Virus record (IMG/VR): IMGVR_UViG_3300031857_000310
Coordinates: 1-49,236 of that record
Reading direction: 5' to 3' (one strand)
From: a virus
Length of the DNA stretch: 49,236 nt
This document shows, in pieces, positions 1 to 9,042 of the stretch. Made by a program: the position numbers and the translations under genes. The notes under the pieces are model-generated. The model searched no databases. It had not been told where the DNA came from and saw nothing but the letters and a program-made list of their open reading frames with translations. Each line of letters begins with the position of its first letter. Within the stretch, counting starts at the first letter, position 1.

Positions 1-38
1 ACCGTTGTGTATGCTCAGAAAGTTTGAGGAGCCACACT

Positions 39-1100
39 ATGGGCCAGTTCAAACCAATGGTCAAAATGATGACCACCGAGCCTAGCATTGAGCTAAAGCT
101 CAAAAAGGGTGGGCATGTAGCTATGCCTAAGATGAAGGCTAAAGATCACGGCACAGGCAGCAAGAAGATGGCTGACGGCGGTATGTCAGGCGTTCTCTCT
201 CGCGCTGGCCTGCCTCCGGGGCCTGTTGGTGGTGCGGCTCCTGCTGCTCCTACGATGGCTTCGCGTCGTAAGGCGATGAAAATGCGCCGTCCGATGAAAG
301 ATGGCGGTATGCCTGAGGCGTTGAAAAAGCACGCCGATATGCCTGCTTCCAAAGCACACAAAGGTCTGAAGACCGGCGGTGTTCCGATGGATCAAGGTGG
401 CTTTAAGAATGGCGGCAGCGTCATCCCTGTGAGCGCATCGAAGAAGGGTGCTGGAAAGTACGTTGAAACCTTGATGCACACTGCTACGCCTGATCACTCA
501 CCGGCTGAAACTGGCGATGTGAAGATGGGCAACGGTGGTGGCTACAAGCACGGTGGCAAGGCTCATAAGTATGCCAAGGGTGGTGGCGTTGAGGGTAACG
601 TCAGCAGTTCCCATCCCGGCGTAACTAACACGGTCACTGGTAGTGTTCGTAAAGGTAACGGTGGCGGCTTTAAGAAGGGCGGTGCCCTAAAAAAGTTTGC
701 TAGGGGTGGATCGGTAAACGACTCTGGAAAGGCTGAAAAGATGCCTCAGGGTTACAAAAAGCCGCCCACCCCTGTCAGCATCAACCAACTTTCTGGCACC
801 TATAAAAAGGGTGGCAAAGTACGAAAGTACGCAGAAGGTGGCATGTCTGACAAAGAGCAAGCGAAGGCTTACGACAGATTCTATGCGGATCAAAAAGCTG
901 AAAATGAGGCTGACCGCGAGGCTATGTTGAATGCTTTGAAAAACCCAGTGGATGCACTGAGGTCTCTTCCAGATCGGTTACGGAAGGGATACGAAGAGCT
1001 GAAGAAGGGTTTGCAGGGTTCTGGCTCGGTAACAACTACTGAGCGCGAAGTAAGTCGGACAGTAACACCGACGAAAAAGCGCTACGGCGGTGCGTGTTAA
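39..1100 (+). CDS. Lys/Gly-rich repeat protein of the virion block, function unknown
   Basis: 353 residues, very rich in Lys and Gly, with no recognised enzyme domain. It repeats a short pattern of K, an aromatic residue, A, any residue, GG: KYAKGGG near residue 177, KFARGGS near 219 and KYAEGGM near 263. Looser forms occur earlier (MADGGM, MKDGGM, FKNGGS). The last 80 residues are more ordinary and probably helical. ATG at 39 is chosen because TTGAGGAG lies 7 bases upstream; an in-frame TTG at 24 has no such site. The same GG pattern recurs in four other proteins of this window, all in structural blocks, so a virion or assembly role is inferred. A terminator follows at 1106. Confidence 0.75.
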   Translation: MGQFKPMVKMMTTEPSIELKLKKGGHVAMPKMKAKDHGTGSKKMADGGMSGVLSRAGLPPGPVGGAAPAAPTMASRRKAMKMRRPMKDGGMPEALKKHADMPASKAHKGLKTGGVPMDQGGFKNGGSVIPVSASKKGAGKYVETLMHTATPDHSPAETGDVKMGNGGGYKHGGKAHKYAKGGGVEGNVSSSHPGVTNTVTGSVRKGNGGGFKKGGALKKFARGGSVNDSGKAEKMPQGYKKPPTPVSINQLSGTYKKGGKVRKYAEGGMSDKEQAKAYDRFYADQKAENEADREAMLNALKNPVDALRSLPDRLRKGYEELKKGLQGSGSVTTTEREVSRTVTPTKKRYGGAC

Positions 1101-1105
1101 ATAAG

Positions 1106-1129
1106 GTGGGGGCTTCGGCTCCCACTTTT
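1106..1129 (+). terminator. Rho-independent terminator with TTCG tetraloop
   Basis: An 8-position stem (1106-1113 with 1118-1125, one G.T pair) closes a TTCG loop on a C-G pair, and TTTT follows at 1126. It ends transcription after the GG-repeat gene or attenuates read-through into the gene at 1150. Confidence 0.85.
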
Positions 1130-1149
1130 AATTTATTTTGGAGAGCCGC

Positions 1150-1929
1150 ATGGCAACCGTAATTTCATCCATTTCGCGTCAAGGCGCATATGAACCGTTC
1201 GAGTTGCAAGTCTCTCGCGGTCAAATTCAGGGGCACAGAAACGTCACTGTCTTTGGGTTCAACGGTGATGTTGACCAAACTCAAGTCTCGGTTTGGCCTC
1301 TAGCTAGTTTAATTACTTTTCCTGCGGCTGCTTTGCAGATGACTGTTAGTTCGACGAGCGCGAACGACACAGGCAATGGCACAGGAGCCCGTACCGTCGT
1401 TGTGCAGGGTCTTGATGCTAACTACAACGAAGTCACAGAGACTGTGACCTTGACTGGTCAGACGGCGGTCACGATGACTGCGTCACTTCTTCGTGTGAAC
1501 TACGCCTATGTGGCGACCGCAGGTTCTGGAAACAGTGCCGCTGGTGACATTTACATCGGTACAGGTACTGTGACTGCTGGCGTTCCTGCAACCGTATACG
1601 ACATCATTAAGTTAGATTACAACAACACGACCACAGGTAGTTACACCATCCCAGCAGGATATACGGGGTATGTGTCTCAGGGTCTGTTTTCGGCTGGTCA
1701 GCCTAGCGGGTCAACTCAAGTCCAAGGTCGTTTACTGACTCGTGGTACGAACAACATTCGCATGACTGCAGCGCTTACCACGATCAACAACGGTGTTGCA
1801 AACTATGTGTTTGAGTACCCGCTTGCAATCCCAGAGAAGACAACGGTTGAAGCAACTGCGATTGCTAGTGCAAACAACAATTCCGTTTCGTCGATGTTCA
1901 TCATTCTTTTGGTGAAAGAGGGGCCGTAA
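1150..1929 (+). CDS. Virion structural protein, beta-rich
   Basis: 259 residues, rich in Thr, Val, Gly and Asn with alternating hydrophobic residues, as in a beta-sandwich. Segments such as GTGARTVVVQGLDANY and GDIYIGTGTVTAGVPAT resemble a structural protein I know from many aquatic phages, whose exact place in the particle I cannot name. ATG at 1150 is preferred over an in-frame TTG at 1138 because GGAG sits 6 bases upstream. The stop overlaps the next start (TAATG), so translation is probably coupled. A decoration, neck or fibre-base protein are all possible. Confidence 0.75.
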   Translation: MATVISSISRQGAYEPFELQVSRGQIQGHRNVTVFGFNGDVDQTQVSVWPLASLITFPAAALQMTVSSTSANDTGNGTGARTVVVQGLDANYNEVTETVTLTGQTAVTMTASLLRVNYAYVATAGSGNSAAGDIYIGTGTVTAGVPATVYDIIKLDYNNTTTGSYTIPAGYTGYVSQGLFSAGQPSGSTQVQGRLLTRGTNNIRMTAALTTINNGVANYVFEYPLAIPEKTTVEATAIASANNNSVSSMFIILLVKEGP

Positions 1930-2333
1930 TGCCCGCTAAGTCTAAAGCTCAGTTCCGTCTGATGAAGGCGGTTGAATACAACCCTAAGATTGCTAAGAAA
2001 GTTGGCATATCAGAGGATGTCGCCAAAGAGTACACTCAGTCAAACGTCGGCAAGAAGGCCTATAAAAAGCTCCCAGAGACGATGAAAGAGGGTGGTGTGA
2101 GTCTGGCTATAGGCAGGGGCGAAAAACTGCCTGCGGATCAGGGTGCTGGATTGACAGCGAAGGGTCGGGCGAAGTACAACCGTGAGACGGGTAGTGACTT
2201 GAAGGCTCCGCAACCGGAGGGCGGTAAGCGCAGAGACTCCTTTTGTGCGCGTATGGGGCCTGTGGCTGAGAAAAGTGAGAAGGGTTCTAGGGCTAGAGCC
2301 TCGATGAAGCGTTGGAATTGTCCGGGATGGTGA
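1929..2333 (+). CDS. Small basic protein, DUF3008-like start and conserved phage C-terminus
   Basis: 134 residues, strongly basic. The first residues, MPAKSKAQFRLM, match the start typical of DUF3008 proteins. After a linker with the motif MKEGGV, the last 60 residues (GLTAKGRAKYNRETGSD, later SFCARM and LKRW-like MKRW) match a short domain found in many uncultured phages, possibly the one called DUF6321. Neither family has a known function. It starts on the stop of the upstream gene and ends 9 bases before the next. High charge suggests nucleic-acid contact, but that is only inference. Confidence 0.7.
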   Translation: MPAKSKAQFRLMKAVEYNPKIAKKVGISEDVAKEYTQSNVGKKAYKKLPETMKEGGVSLAIGRGEKLPADQGAGLTAKGRAKYNRETGSDLKAPQPEGGKRRDSFCARMGPVAEKSEKGSRARASMKRWNCPGW

Positions 2334-2342
2334 GGGAAATAG

Positions 2343-3401
2343 ATGGCTTACTCTGGAACAGTCGGTCAAACGGTCATTTCAGTGCAGGATTTGATCGATC
2401 ACGGCGCTCGACGCTCAGGAAAGTTGGCTGAAGAGCTGACTTCTGAGCAAATTTACGCTTCCAAGCAGTCTCTTTTCTATCTTTTGTCCAATCTAGCCAA
2501 TATTGGCATCAATTATTGGGCAATTGGGCAGGAAGTTATTGGTCTAAAGGCTGATCAGTTCATTTATGAGCTGCCTTTGGGCGGTATTGACGTTCTCAAT
2601 GCCAACTACCGCACGATGAATCGGCCTTCGGGCGGTTATTCGGCGTCTTCTGGCAATGCAAATAATGCGTTTGACAGCGACATCAACACTGTTTGTGTTC
2701 AAACATCGCCTAACGGCAACATCTCGGTAAACTATGGCACTAATAACCCTATCTATGCTGGTTCTATTGGTATTCTTCCGGGCGTATCAGGAAACTTTCA
2801 CATCCTTTTTGAGACCTCAACCGATGGCTCAACGTGGACGTTACTCGAAGACACCGGAGTAGAGACTTGGGTCGATAACGAGTGGCTTTGGTATCAGATT
2901 GATCCGGGTGCGAGTAAGCAGTATTACCGGATGCGCGAGACTGGCGGCAATACGCTACAGGTGCGCGAGTTTTACGTAGGCAATAACAGCCGAGAAGTCC
3001 CGATGGCGCGTCTGAACCGGGATGACTACGTGTCTTTGCCGAACAAAAACTTCACTGCGAACCAGCCGTATCAATTCTGGTTCAACCGGACAATTCCACG
3101 ACCGCAGATCAACCTATGGCCTGTGCCAAGCGATCCGTTCGTGCAGATCGTTGTTTTTTACTCGCGGCAGATTATGGACGTAGGTGCTTTAGATGGGCAA
3201 CTAGAGATTCCTGATCGTTGGTATTTGGCAATACAGAACATGTTGGCGCATCAGATGTCGATGGAGCTGCCGGGCATTGATATGGCTCGGATTCAGTATT
3301 TAGAGATGCAAGCAGAGAAGTATCTGATGCTGGCTGAGTCTGAAGAGCGCGACAAGTCGCCTGTGTATCTTGCGCCTAACACGGCTGTGTATACGAGGTA
3401 A
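2343..3401 (+). CDS. Head-tail adaptor-like protein with a discoidin-like insertion
   Basis: 352 residues. The first ~95 and last ~130 residues look like a podovirus adaptor or tail-tube protein: helical start with LISVQDLIDHGARRSG-like spacing, then RPQINLWPVPSD and a helical end with EIPDRWYLAIQNMLAHQM. Between them, residues ~97-215 form a separate beta-rich domain (ASSGNANNAFDSDINT, later FETSTDGSTW, REFYVGN) that resembles F5/8 type C (discoidin) carbohydrate-binding domains. The insertion suggests an exposed decoration that could touch surface sugars. A second, shorter adaptor lies at 12584. GAGGGAAATAG upstream supports this start. Confidence 0.65.
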   Translation: MAYSGTVGQTVISVQDLIDHGARRSGKLAEELTSEQIYASKQSLFYLLSNLANIGINYWAIGQEVIGLKADQFIYELPLGGIDVLNANYRTMNRPSGGYSASSGNANNAFDSDINTVCVQTSPNGNISVNYGTNNPIYAGSIGILPGVSGNFHILFETSTDGSTWTLLEDTGVETWVDNEWLWYQIDPGASKQYYRMRETGGNTLQVREFYVGNNSREVPMARLNRDDYVSLPNKNFTANQPYQFWFNRTIPRPQINLWPVPSDPFVQIVVFYSRQIMDVGALDGQLEIPDRWYLAIQNMLAHQMSMELPGIDMARIQYLEMQAEKYLMLAESEERDKSPVYLAPNTAVYTR

Positions 3402-3403
3402 GG

Positions 3404-3739
3404 ATGCCAGTATTTCTCGATACCCTTGGTTATTCGGATATTGCGATTGCAGTATGCGACAGGTGTCGTATGAAGCGTCCTCACGCAGATTTACAGAAAG
3501 ACCCGAACTTTCCGGGGCTGATGGTTTGTAGTCACAACTGTAAAGATGAATTTGACCCGTATCGGTTACCGGCAAGAAAGACTGAGCGGATCACGATTCG
3601 GTTCCCGCGCCCTGATGTTAGCGTGGCGGTAGATCCGAATGATATTGTGACGACAACTGGGTTTGTACTATCGACTAACCAAAACACAGATGATCCCGAG
3701 AACAACGGGAATCTGGATGTTATTAGCACGGCACCATAA
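3404..3739 (+). CDS. Small zinc-ribbon protein
   Basis: 111 residues. An N-terminal C-x2-C (CDRCRMKR, residues 18-21) and a later C-x3-C (CSHNC, near 43-47) form a likely zinc ribbon. The spacing and the phrase PGLMVC match a small phage protein family normally placed beside tail-fibre genes. The C-terminal half is polar and probably extended. AGGTAAGG precedes the start and its stop overlaps the start of the fibre gene (TAATG), which argues for coupled expression and a role near the fibre, such as assembly or attachment. No enzyme motif is visible. Confidence 0.65.
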   Translation: MPVFLDTLGYSDIAIAVCDRCRMKRPHADLQKDPNFPGLMVCSHNCKDEFDPYRLPARKTERITIRFPRPDVSVAVDPNDIVTTTGFVLSTNQNTDDPENNGNLDVISTAP

Positions 3740-6027
3740 TGGCACAAGTCACGATAAGCCAGCTTCCGGCGGCGCAATCACTTACCGGCACTGAGTCGGT
3801 TCCGATCAGCCAGAACGGGCAGACGGTTCAGACGACGGTTGCGGCAATTGCCAATTCCCCAACCCAGCAGCAGACGTTCATCACTGTTAACACTGAGTCA
3901 ACGCTGCCGAACTCGCGCAGGTTGCAGGGTGGTACGGGCGTAGGCTTAACGGACACCGGCGCTCTAGGTTCGATCTCGATTATCCTAAACGGTGCCTCTG
4001 GAAGCCTTGAAACATCCGTCAACGGGATGATTGCCAAGACGAGCGGCAGCACTGTTGTCGGAAGGACGCTCACAGGCTCTTCTACAGGCGTTACAGTCAC
4101 GAATGGCGACGGAGTGGCTGGTAACCCAGTCATCGCTCTAAATGGCCCTGTAGGCTCTATAAATGGCCTCAGTGGGTCTGGCATCCTAACCCTGCAAAAC
4201 AGCTCCTCTGTGGGGGCGGTGCAGATTACTGGCACGGCAGGTGAGATCGTCGTTACTGATGGTGATGGCCTGTTAGGCAACCCGACGATTTCTTTGGATG
4301 CTTCGGGTGTAGCCGCTGGAACTTATGGCTCTGGCACGCAGGTAGGACAGTTTGCGGTTGATAGCAAAGGCCGGATTACCTCTGCGACTAATGTCACGAT
4401 TACAGGCTCAGAGAACGTCATTGGCGGTGCCGCAAACCAGATTCTGTATCAGCTCGGCCCGAATTCAACGAGCTTCACCGTAGCGCCTACGGCTGCCGAT
4501 ACGTTCCTGAAGTGGGATGGCTCGGGGTTTGTTTGGGGTGCGATTGCCGGTGCGGGTACGGTTACTTCGGTTGATGGATCGGGTGGCACGACTGGTCTAA
4601 CGGTCACTGGTGGCCCGATTACATCTTCGGGAACTCTGACGCTAGGCGGCACCTTAATAGTTGCCAACGGCGGTACAGGCGCAACTTCTTTAACTGGTTA
4701 CGTAAAAGGTAACGGATCGAGTGCATTCACGGCTGTAGCAAGTATCCCAAACACCGATATTACCGGTTTGGGGACGATGTCTACGCAAGCCGCTTCATCT
4801 GTGGCGATTACTGGTGGTGCGATTGACGGCACGACGATAGGTGGCACAACACCGGCTGCGGGCACGTTTACCTCGGTTGCGATGACAACTGGGACGATTA
4901 CCACGCCTCCGAGTAGTGGCAACGACATCGTCAACAAGACTTACGCTGATTCGATTGCCTCAGGTATCAACTTCCACCAAGCCTGTAAGTACGCGACAAC
5001 TGCGGCTTTAGCTGCGAATACGTACAACAACGGGGTATCTGGGGTAGGTGCGACATTGACAGGAAATGTCAACGGAGCGCTGACGGTTGATGGTTATACG
5101 TTTACCTCGCCTGCTGACGATGGCACCCGGATTCTGGTCAAGAATGAGTCGAACTCGGCTCACAACGGCGTTTATACGCTGTCTGCAGCGGGAAGCGCTG
5201 GCGGGCCTTACATCCTGATTCGTGCGACTGACTTTGATACAACAGGCACGGGCGTTGATCAGATCGATCAGGGCGACTTCTTCCTGATTACTTCGGGTAC
5301 TGCGAACGCCAATACTTCGTGGGTGCAGCAGACACCGCTGCCGATCACTATTGGCACGACTGGTATTACCTTTACGCAGTTTGGCGCACCGCTGACTTAT
5401 ACAGCGGGAACAGGGCTTTCTGAGTCTCCAGCTTATACATTCAATATTGCCAACACTGGGGTGACATCGGGCAGTTATGGCGGTGCGGCAACCGCCGTTA
5501 CGCTGGCGATCAACGCTCAGGGTCAGATCACCAGCGCAACGGACGTATCGATTGCGATAGCGGCAAGCCAGATTACCTCTGGGACGGTTGATTCGGCACG
5601 TATCAGCGGCTCATACACTGGGATCACCGGCGTTGGAACGCTGACCGCAGGCACTTGGAACGCGAACGCGATTACCCCAGCATACGGCGGTACGGGTCTG
5701 ACTAGCTACACTGCCGGTGACATCATCTACGCCAGCGGCACTGCGACAATTTCAAAGTTGGCGTTAGGTGCGACCGGTTATGTTTTAGTGGCAGGGGCTG
5801 CAGCGCCTGAATACGTGGCTCAGAGCACCCTGTCTGTGGGTTCTGCGACTACGGCGACCAACGCTACAAACGTCGGCACAACGTCCACGACGACGAATGC
5901 AGACTTCTTCATTCCGTTTGTGGCGGCATCAACCTCAAGCAATCAGGCACTTGGAGTAGACGCTGGTATTACCTACAATCCATCAACTAATGCGATTACT
6001 GCCGGAATATCCGGTGGGACGTTCTAA
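3739..6027 (+). CDS. Large tail-fibre protein
   Basis: 762 residues, almost entirely Gly, Ser, Thr, Ala, Val and Ile, with many GGTG steps. Fibre signatures are plain: TVANGGTGATS-type turns, YGGTGLTSYTAGDIIYASG near residue 650, and FAVDSKGRITSATNV near 210 echoed by LAINAQGQITSATDV near 595. It begins MAQVTISQLPAAQSLTG, a common start of phage baseplate-proximal fibres, and ends AGISGGTF. The same GISGGTF tail closes the protein ending at 14448, suggesting a shared partner or trimerisation end. It is probably a homotrimer that reaches the host surface. Confidence 0.85.
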   Translation: MAQVTISQLPAAQSLTGTESVPISQNGQTVQTTVAAIANSPTQQQTFITVNTESTLPNSRRLQGGTGVGLTDTGALGSISIILNGASGSLETSVNGMIAKTSGSTVVGRTLTGSSTGVTVTNGDGVAGNPVIALNGPVGSINGLSGSGILTLQNSSSVGAVQITGTAGEIVVTDGDGLLGNPTISLDASGVAAGTYGSGTQVGQFAVDSKGRITSATNVTITGSENVIGGAANQILYQLGPNSTSFTVAPTAADTFLKWDGSGFVWGAIAGAGTVTSVDGSGGTTGLTVTGGPITSSGTLTLGGTLIVANGGTGATSLTGYVKGNGSSAFTAVASIPNTDITGLGTMSTQAASSVAITGGAIDGTTIGGTTPAAGTFTSVAMTTGTITTPPSSGNDIVNKTYADSIASGINFHQACKYATTAALAANTYNNGVSGVGATLTGNVNGALTVDGYTFTSPADDGTRILVKNESNSAHNGVYTLSAAGSAGGPYILIRATDFDTTGTGVDQIDQGDFFLITSGTANANTSWVQQTPLPITIGTTGITFTQFGAPLTYTAGTGLSESPAYTFNIANTGVTSGSYGGAATAVTLAINAQGQITSATDVSIAIAASQITSGTVDSARISGSYTGITGVGTLTAGTWNANAITPAYGGTGLTSYTAGDIIYASGTATISKLALGATGYVLVAGAAAPEYVAQSTLSVGSATTATNATNVGTTSTTTNADFFIPFVAASTSSNQALGVDAGITYNPSTNAITAGISGGTF

Positions 6028-6037
6028 GGAGTAAGAA

Positions 6038-6949
6038 ATGGCACAAGCCGGATATACGCCGATTGTCATCTATCACAGCACGACGGGCGCGGCTGTTCCT
6101 ACTGCTGGGAATTTAGCTCCCGGAGAGTTGGGGCTGAACATCGCAGACATGAAGCTGTACTGCGAGAACTCGTCTGGTGTGGTGACTTTGTTGGCTTCTG
6201 CTGCGGGCGCTTCTGGCGATGTGACGTTAGCTGGTAATAACGCTTTCACAGGCGCAAACACCTTTTACAACGGAACAGGTCAGACGATTGGCACTGGTAC
6301 ATCGACGCAAGACGGATTGATTCTGGCAGGTCGAGCTGGGGGCAGCTCTTCGTACCGGATTACTTTGCAGCCGACCACGCTGTCATCTAGCACTACGTTG
6401 AGCCTTCCAAACGTCACGGATACGGTAGCAACGATTGGAACGGCGCAGACTTTTACCGCAGCGCAGACGTTTAGAGCAGCTAATGCGATTCGCTCGGAAG
6501 CGGCCTCGACACAAGATGCGATTGTTGTTGCAGGTCGCGCAGGCGGCACATCGTCTTATGCAGTAACTTTGACTCCAGCGACATTGAGCGCAAGTCGCAC
6601 AGTCACTTTGCCTGACGGTGGAGCCAACTACACACTTGGATATTTGAACATACCTGCTGTTGGCACAAAAACTGGGTCTTACATACTTGCAACCGCTGAT
6701 GTTGGTAAGTATGTTCAGATTGGCTCAGGTGGCTCGATTACGATTCCAGACGCTACGTTTGCTGAAGGTGATGTAATCAGCTTATTCAACAACACCACCG
6801 GCAATATTACGATCACTTGTTCGATTACGACTGCTTACATAGCTGGCACCGACAGCGACAAAGCCACAATGACTTTGGCGACAAGAGGCGTTGCTACGGT
6901 GCTTTTCATTAGCAGCACTGTTTGCGTAGTTTCAGGAAACGTGACATGA
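6038..6949 (+). CDS. Tail-fibre protein with duplicated module
   Basis: 303 residues. The start (GYTPIVIYHSTTGAAVP, then GELGLNIADMKLY) is the adapter-like head seen in many phage fibres. Two copies of a ~45-residue module follow: STQDGLILAGRAGGSSSY near 88 and STQDAIVVAGRAGGTSSY near 153, each continuing with TL-x-P-x-TLS. The end (ATADVGKYVQI to VCVVSGNV) is a compact beta domain often found at fibre ends. AAGGAG sits upstream of the start, and the last bases overlap the next gene (ATGA). It is likely a second fibre or an extension of the one at 3739. Confidence 0.8.
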   Translation: MAQAGYTPIVIYHSTTGAAVPTAGNLAPGELGLNIADMKLYCENSSGVVTLLASAAGASGDVTLAGNNAFTGANTFYNGTGQTIGTGTSTQDGLILAGRAGGSSSYRITLQPTTLSSSTTLSLPNVTDTVATIGTAQTFTAAQTFRAANAIRSEAASTQDAIVVAGRAGGTSSYAVTLTPATLSASRTVTLPDGGANYTLGYLNIPAVGTKTGSYILATADVGKYVQIGSGGSITIPDATFAEGDVISLFNNTTGNITITCSITTAYIAGTDSDKATMTLATRGVATVLFISSTVCVVSGNVT

Positions 6950-7875
6950 GTGGAATTATGGCAATGCTTATCGGGGCTTCACAAGGGGGTATTGCGCCTG
7001 TTAATACCGTAGCTCCTGCTATTACGGGAACCGCAACCGTAGGAAATACACTGTCTTGCTCAACAGGAACATGGACAGGAACTCCCACTCCCACTTATAC
7101 GTATCAGTGGCAAAAAGGAACAACAAATATTAGCGGGGCAACATCAAGTACATATCTAGTTGATATTTTAAATTCAGGCTCTACGATTCGCTGTGTTGTA
7201 ACAGCCACAAATAGTGCTGGAAGTGCTAGTGCAAATTCAGCAAATACGGCATCTGTGCCAGTTCCTTCTATTGGCACAGCAACAGGGGGTGGATATTATG
7301 CTGGTCAAATTTCCACAGCAGGTACTGGAGTCGCAAATTTTTATTTAATAATTGCACCTAAGGCTAGTGGTGAAGGTACAAACCTGAGATGGAAAACAAA
7401 TAACTCATCTACTGCGGGAACATCCTCTCTTATTGATGGCCCAACTAATAGTGCGAACATGAATAATGCCGCCCATCCTGCTGCTCAGTTTTGCGAGGGA
7501 TTGTCTATCGGTGGATATACCGATTGGTACATGCCTGCAACAAATGAATTGGAAATTTGTTATTTTAACTTAAAGCCAACCACTCAAGCTAATAACACGC
7601 TCTCTGGAACAAATACGAACGCTGTTCCGAGCAGAGGGTCAAGTTACACTTCAGGCACTCCTGCTCGAACTTCGGTTGCTGCTTTCCAAAGTACGGGCGC
7701 AGAGGCCTTTGCTTCATCTGGTGGGCAAGCCAATTATTATTGGGCAAGCACACAATATACTCCCCAAAATCCTATTGCAAACGCTTGGAGAACGTATTTC
7801 TTTAGTGGTTACCAGTATGGACTTGAGAAAAATCAGGGAGTTCGAGTTAGAGCCACACGACGTGTAGCTGTTTAA
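6946..7875 (+). CDS. Tail-tip adhesin: Ig-like domain plus DUF1566/lectin-like domain
   Basis: 309 residues from ATG 6946, which overlaps the upstream stop and has AGGAAAC before it; an in-frame upstream start at 6922 lacks support. Residues ~15-105 are an Ig-like repeat (TYQWQKGTTNISG, then VVTATNSAGSASA). Residues ~110-309 resemble the DUF1566/Lcl C-terminal fold, related to C-type lectin and sulfatase-modifying folds: GYTDWYMPATNELEICY, YYWASTQY, and the closing GVRVRATRRV. Such domains bind ligands at host surfaces, so this is a good candidate receptor-binding protein. Its bases are AT-richer than the two fibre genes before it, which hints at exchange. Related folds are hypermutated by diversity-generating retroelements, but no reverse transcriptase is present here. 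Confidence 0.75.
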   Translation: MSGIMAMLIGASQGGIAPVNTVAPAITGTATVGNTLSCSTGTWTGTPTPTYTYQWQKGTTNISGATSSTYLVDILNSGSTIRCVVTATNSAGSASANSANTASVPVPSIGTATGGGYYAGQISTAGTGVANFYLIIAPKASGEGTNLRWKTNNSSTAGTSSLIDGPTNSANMNNAAHPAAQFCEGLSIGGYTDWYMPATNELEICYFNLKPTTQANNTLSGTNTNAVPSRGSSYTSGTPARTSVAAFQSTGAEAFASSGGQANYYWASTQYTPQNPIANAWRTYFFSGYQYGLEKNQGVRVRATRRVAV

Positions 7876-7884
7876 GAGGTTTTT

Positions 7885-8310
7885 ATGAAATACATTTGCG
7901 TAACTGAAGTAGATGTTGTGACCAAAATACCTTGCACTGTTGAGCCGCAGCGCACAGGCCCATCTATGCCTAATGTGAAAGGCCTAGAAATCATTTGGCA
8001 AGACAAGTCTACATGGCCTGTTGAAATTGCAAGCGACGGCACTTACTTGCGCGTTCCTAAATATTATGGAACATGCGATGACGATGCTGACACGACGATT
8101 GCTGGCGTTCTGCAAGTATTGACCGAAGATGAATACAACGCCCTTAGACTTGCAGAATTAGAAGCGCGTAGACCGTATCCATCATGGATTGGCTATATAG
8201 ATACTATGACATGGGGGCCACCAGTACCAAGACCCGCTGATGCGATTATGAACGGTGGCAACGTGCGTTACGAATGGGATGAAGAGTCTGTTAGTTGGAA
8301 GCCTCAATGA
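7885..8310 (+). CDS. Fibre-associated protein with YPSW...WDE end
   Basis: 141 residues. The C-terminal 45 residues contain RPYPSWIGYID, WGPPVPRP and YEWDEESVSWKP, an aromatic pattern typical of a short phage domain found beside tail fibres in marine and freshwater phages. The N-terminal part has no clear match. AAGAGG lies before the start. The stop overlaps the glycosyltransferase start (ATGA), so it is expressed with the sugar genes. A fibre chaperone or a small tail-surface protein would both fit. Confidence 0.6.
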   Translation: MKYICVTEVDVVTKIPCTVEPQRTGPSMPNVKGLEIIWQDKSTWPVEIASDGTYLRVPKYYGTCDDDADTTIAGVLQVLTEDEYNALRLAELEARRPYPSWIGYIDTMTWGPPVPRPADAIMNGGNVRYEWDEESVSWKPQ

Positions 8311-9038
8311 TTCATCCACATGAAGTTAAGTTGTTTATAGCAACGCCTTTTTTTGGCGGCGCTACTTATAACTATGTTCAAGGAATTTTTAACTTGGCGT
8401 ACAACCTTGGAAAATTAGGTGTTCACTCTCACTTTTGCCAAACACTAAATAACCCATACATCTGGACAGCTAGAAATAGATTAGTTGCTGATTTTTTAAA
8501 AACAGATTTTACTCATTTCATATTTATTGATCAAGATATAGGGTTTTTGGCTGAAGATGTGTTTGCTTTAATTCAACAAAATAAAGATGTTGTTGCTGGT
8601 ACATATCCATTAAAACAAATTAATTGGAATCATGTAGAACAAGCGGTGAAAGATGGTGTGCCAGTAGAAAAACTAGAATCTAGTACCGCCACGCACGTTT
8701 TTTTACCTCTCAATAAACAAGAAAAAATTAACAACAAAGAATTGCTTGAAGTTATTAGTGTTGGTACTGGATTCATGCTAATTAAACGTGAGGTTTTTGA
8801 AAAACTTGCAAAAACAGTAGATTCGTATGTTGATGTAATTACACCAGAATTGCGTATAAAAACTTTAGACTTTTTTGGTCATTCGCGTATGGACAATGAA
8901 TTTTTTGGAGAAGATGTTTCTTTTTGTATGCGGGTACGTAATGAAGGAATAAAAATTTACGTTGCTCCTTGGGTGCAATGCTCCCACTATGGTTTTTATC
9001 ATTTCAATCAAAAGCCTCATCATTTAAATTTAGGATGA
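8307..9038 (+). CDS. Glycosyltransferase, GT-A fold
   Basis: 243 residues. HFIFIDQDIGF places a DxD metal and nucleotide-sugar motif at residues 75-77, after a Rossmann-like start (VKLFIATPFFGG). Later, GTGFMLIKREVFEKL and FGEDVSFCMRVRNEG match the acceptor-side signature of family 2-like enzymes (ED of the ED-x-D/S type). It should transfer a sugar from a nucleotide donor in the cytoplasm. ATG 8307 overlaps the upstream stop, with GGAAG before it. The gene is clearly AT-rich against the structural genes, and it sits with a sulfotransferase. Targets could be phage fibre glycans or host surface sugar. Confidence 0.85.
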   Translation: MIHPHEVKLFIATPFFGGATYNYVQGIFNLAYNLGKLGVHSHFCQTLNNPYIWTARNRLVADFLKTDFTHFIFIDQDIGFLAEDVFALIQQNKDVVAGTYPLKQINWNHVEQAVKDGVPVEKLESSTATHVFLPLNKQEKINNKELLEVISVGTGFMLIKREVFEKLAKTVDSYVDVITPELRIKTLDFFGHSRMDNEFFGEDVSFCMRVRNEGIKIYVAPWVQCSHYGFYHFNQKPHHLNLG

Positions 9039-9042
9039 TTCA

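Noticed and set aside
186-497. Leftward frames opposite the first gene and similar long frames opposite the fibre genes
   Set aside because: They are shadows of strongly coding rightward genes, without ribosome sites or family patterns.
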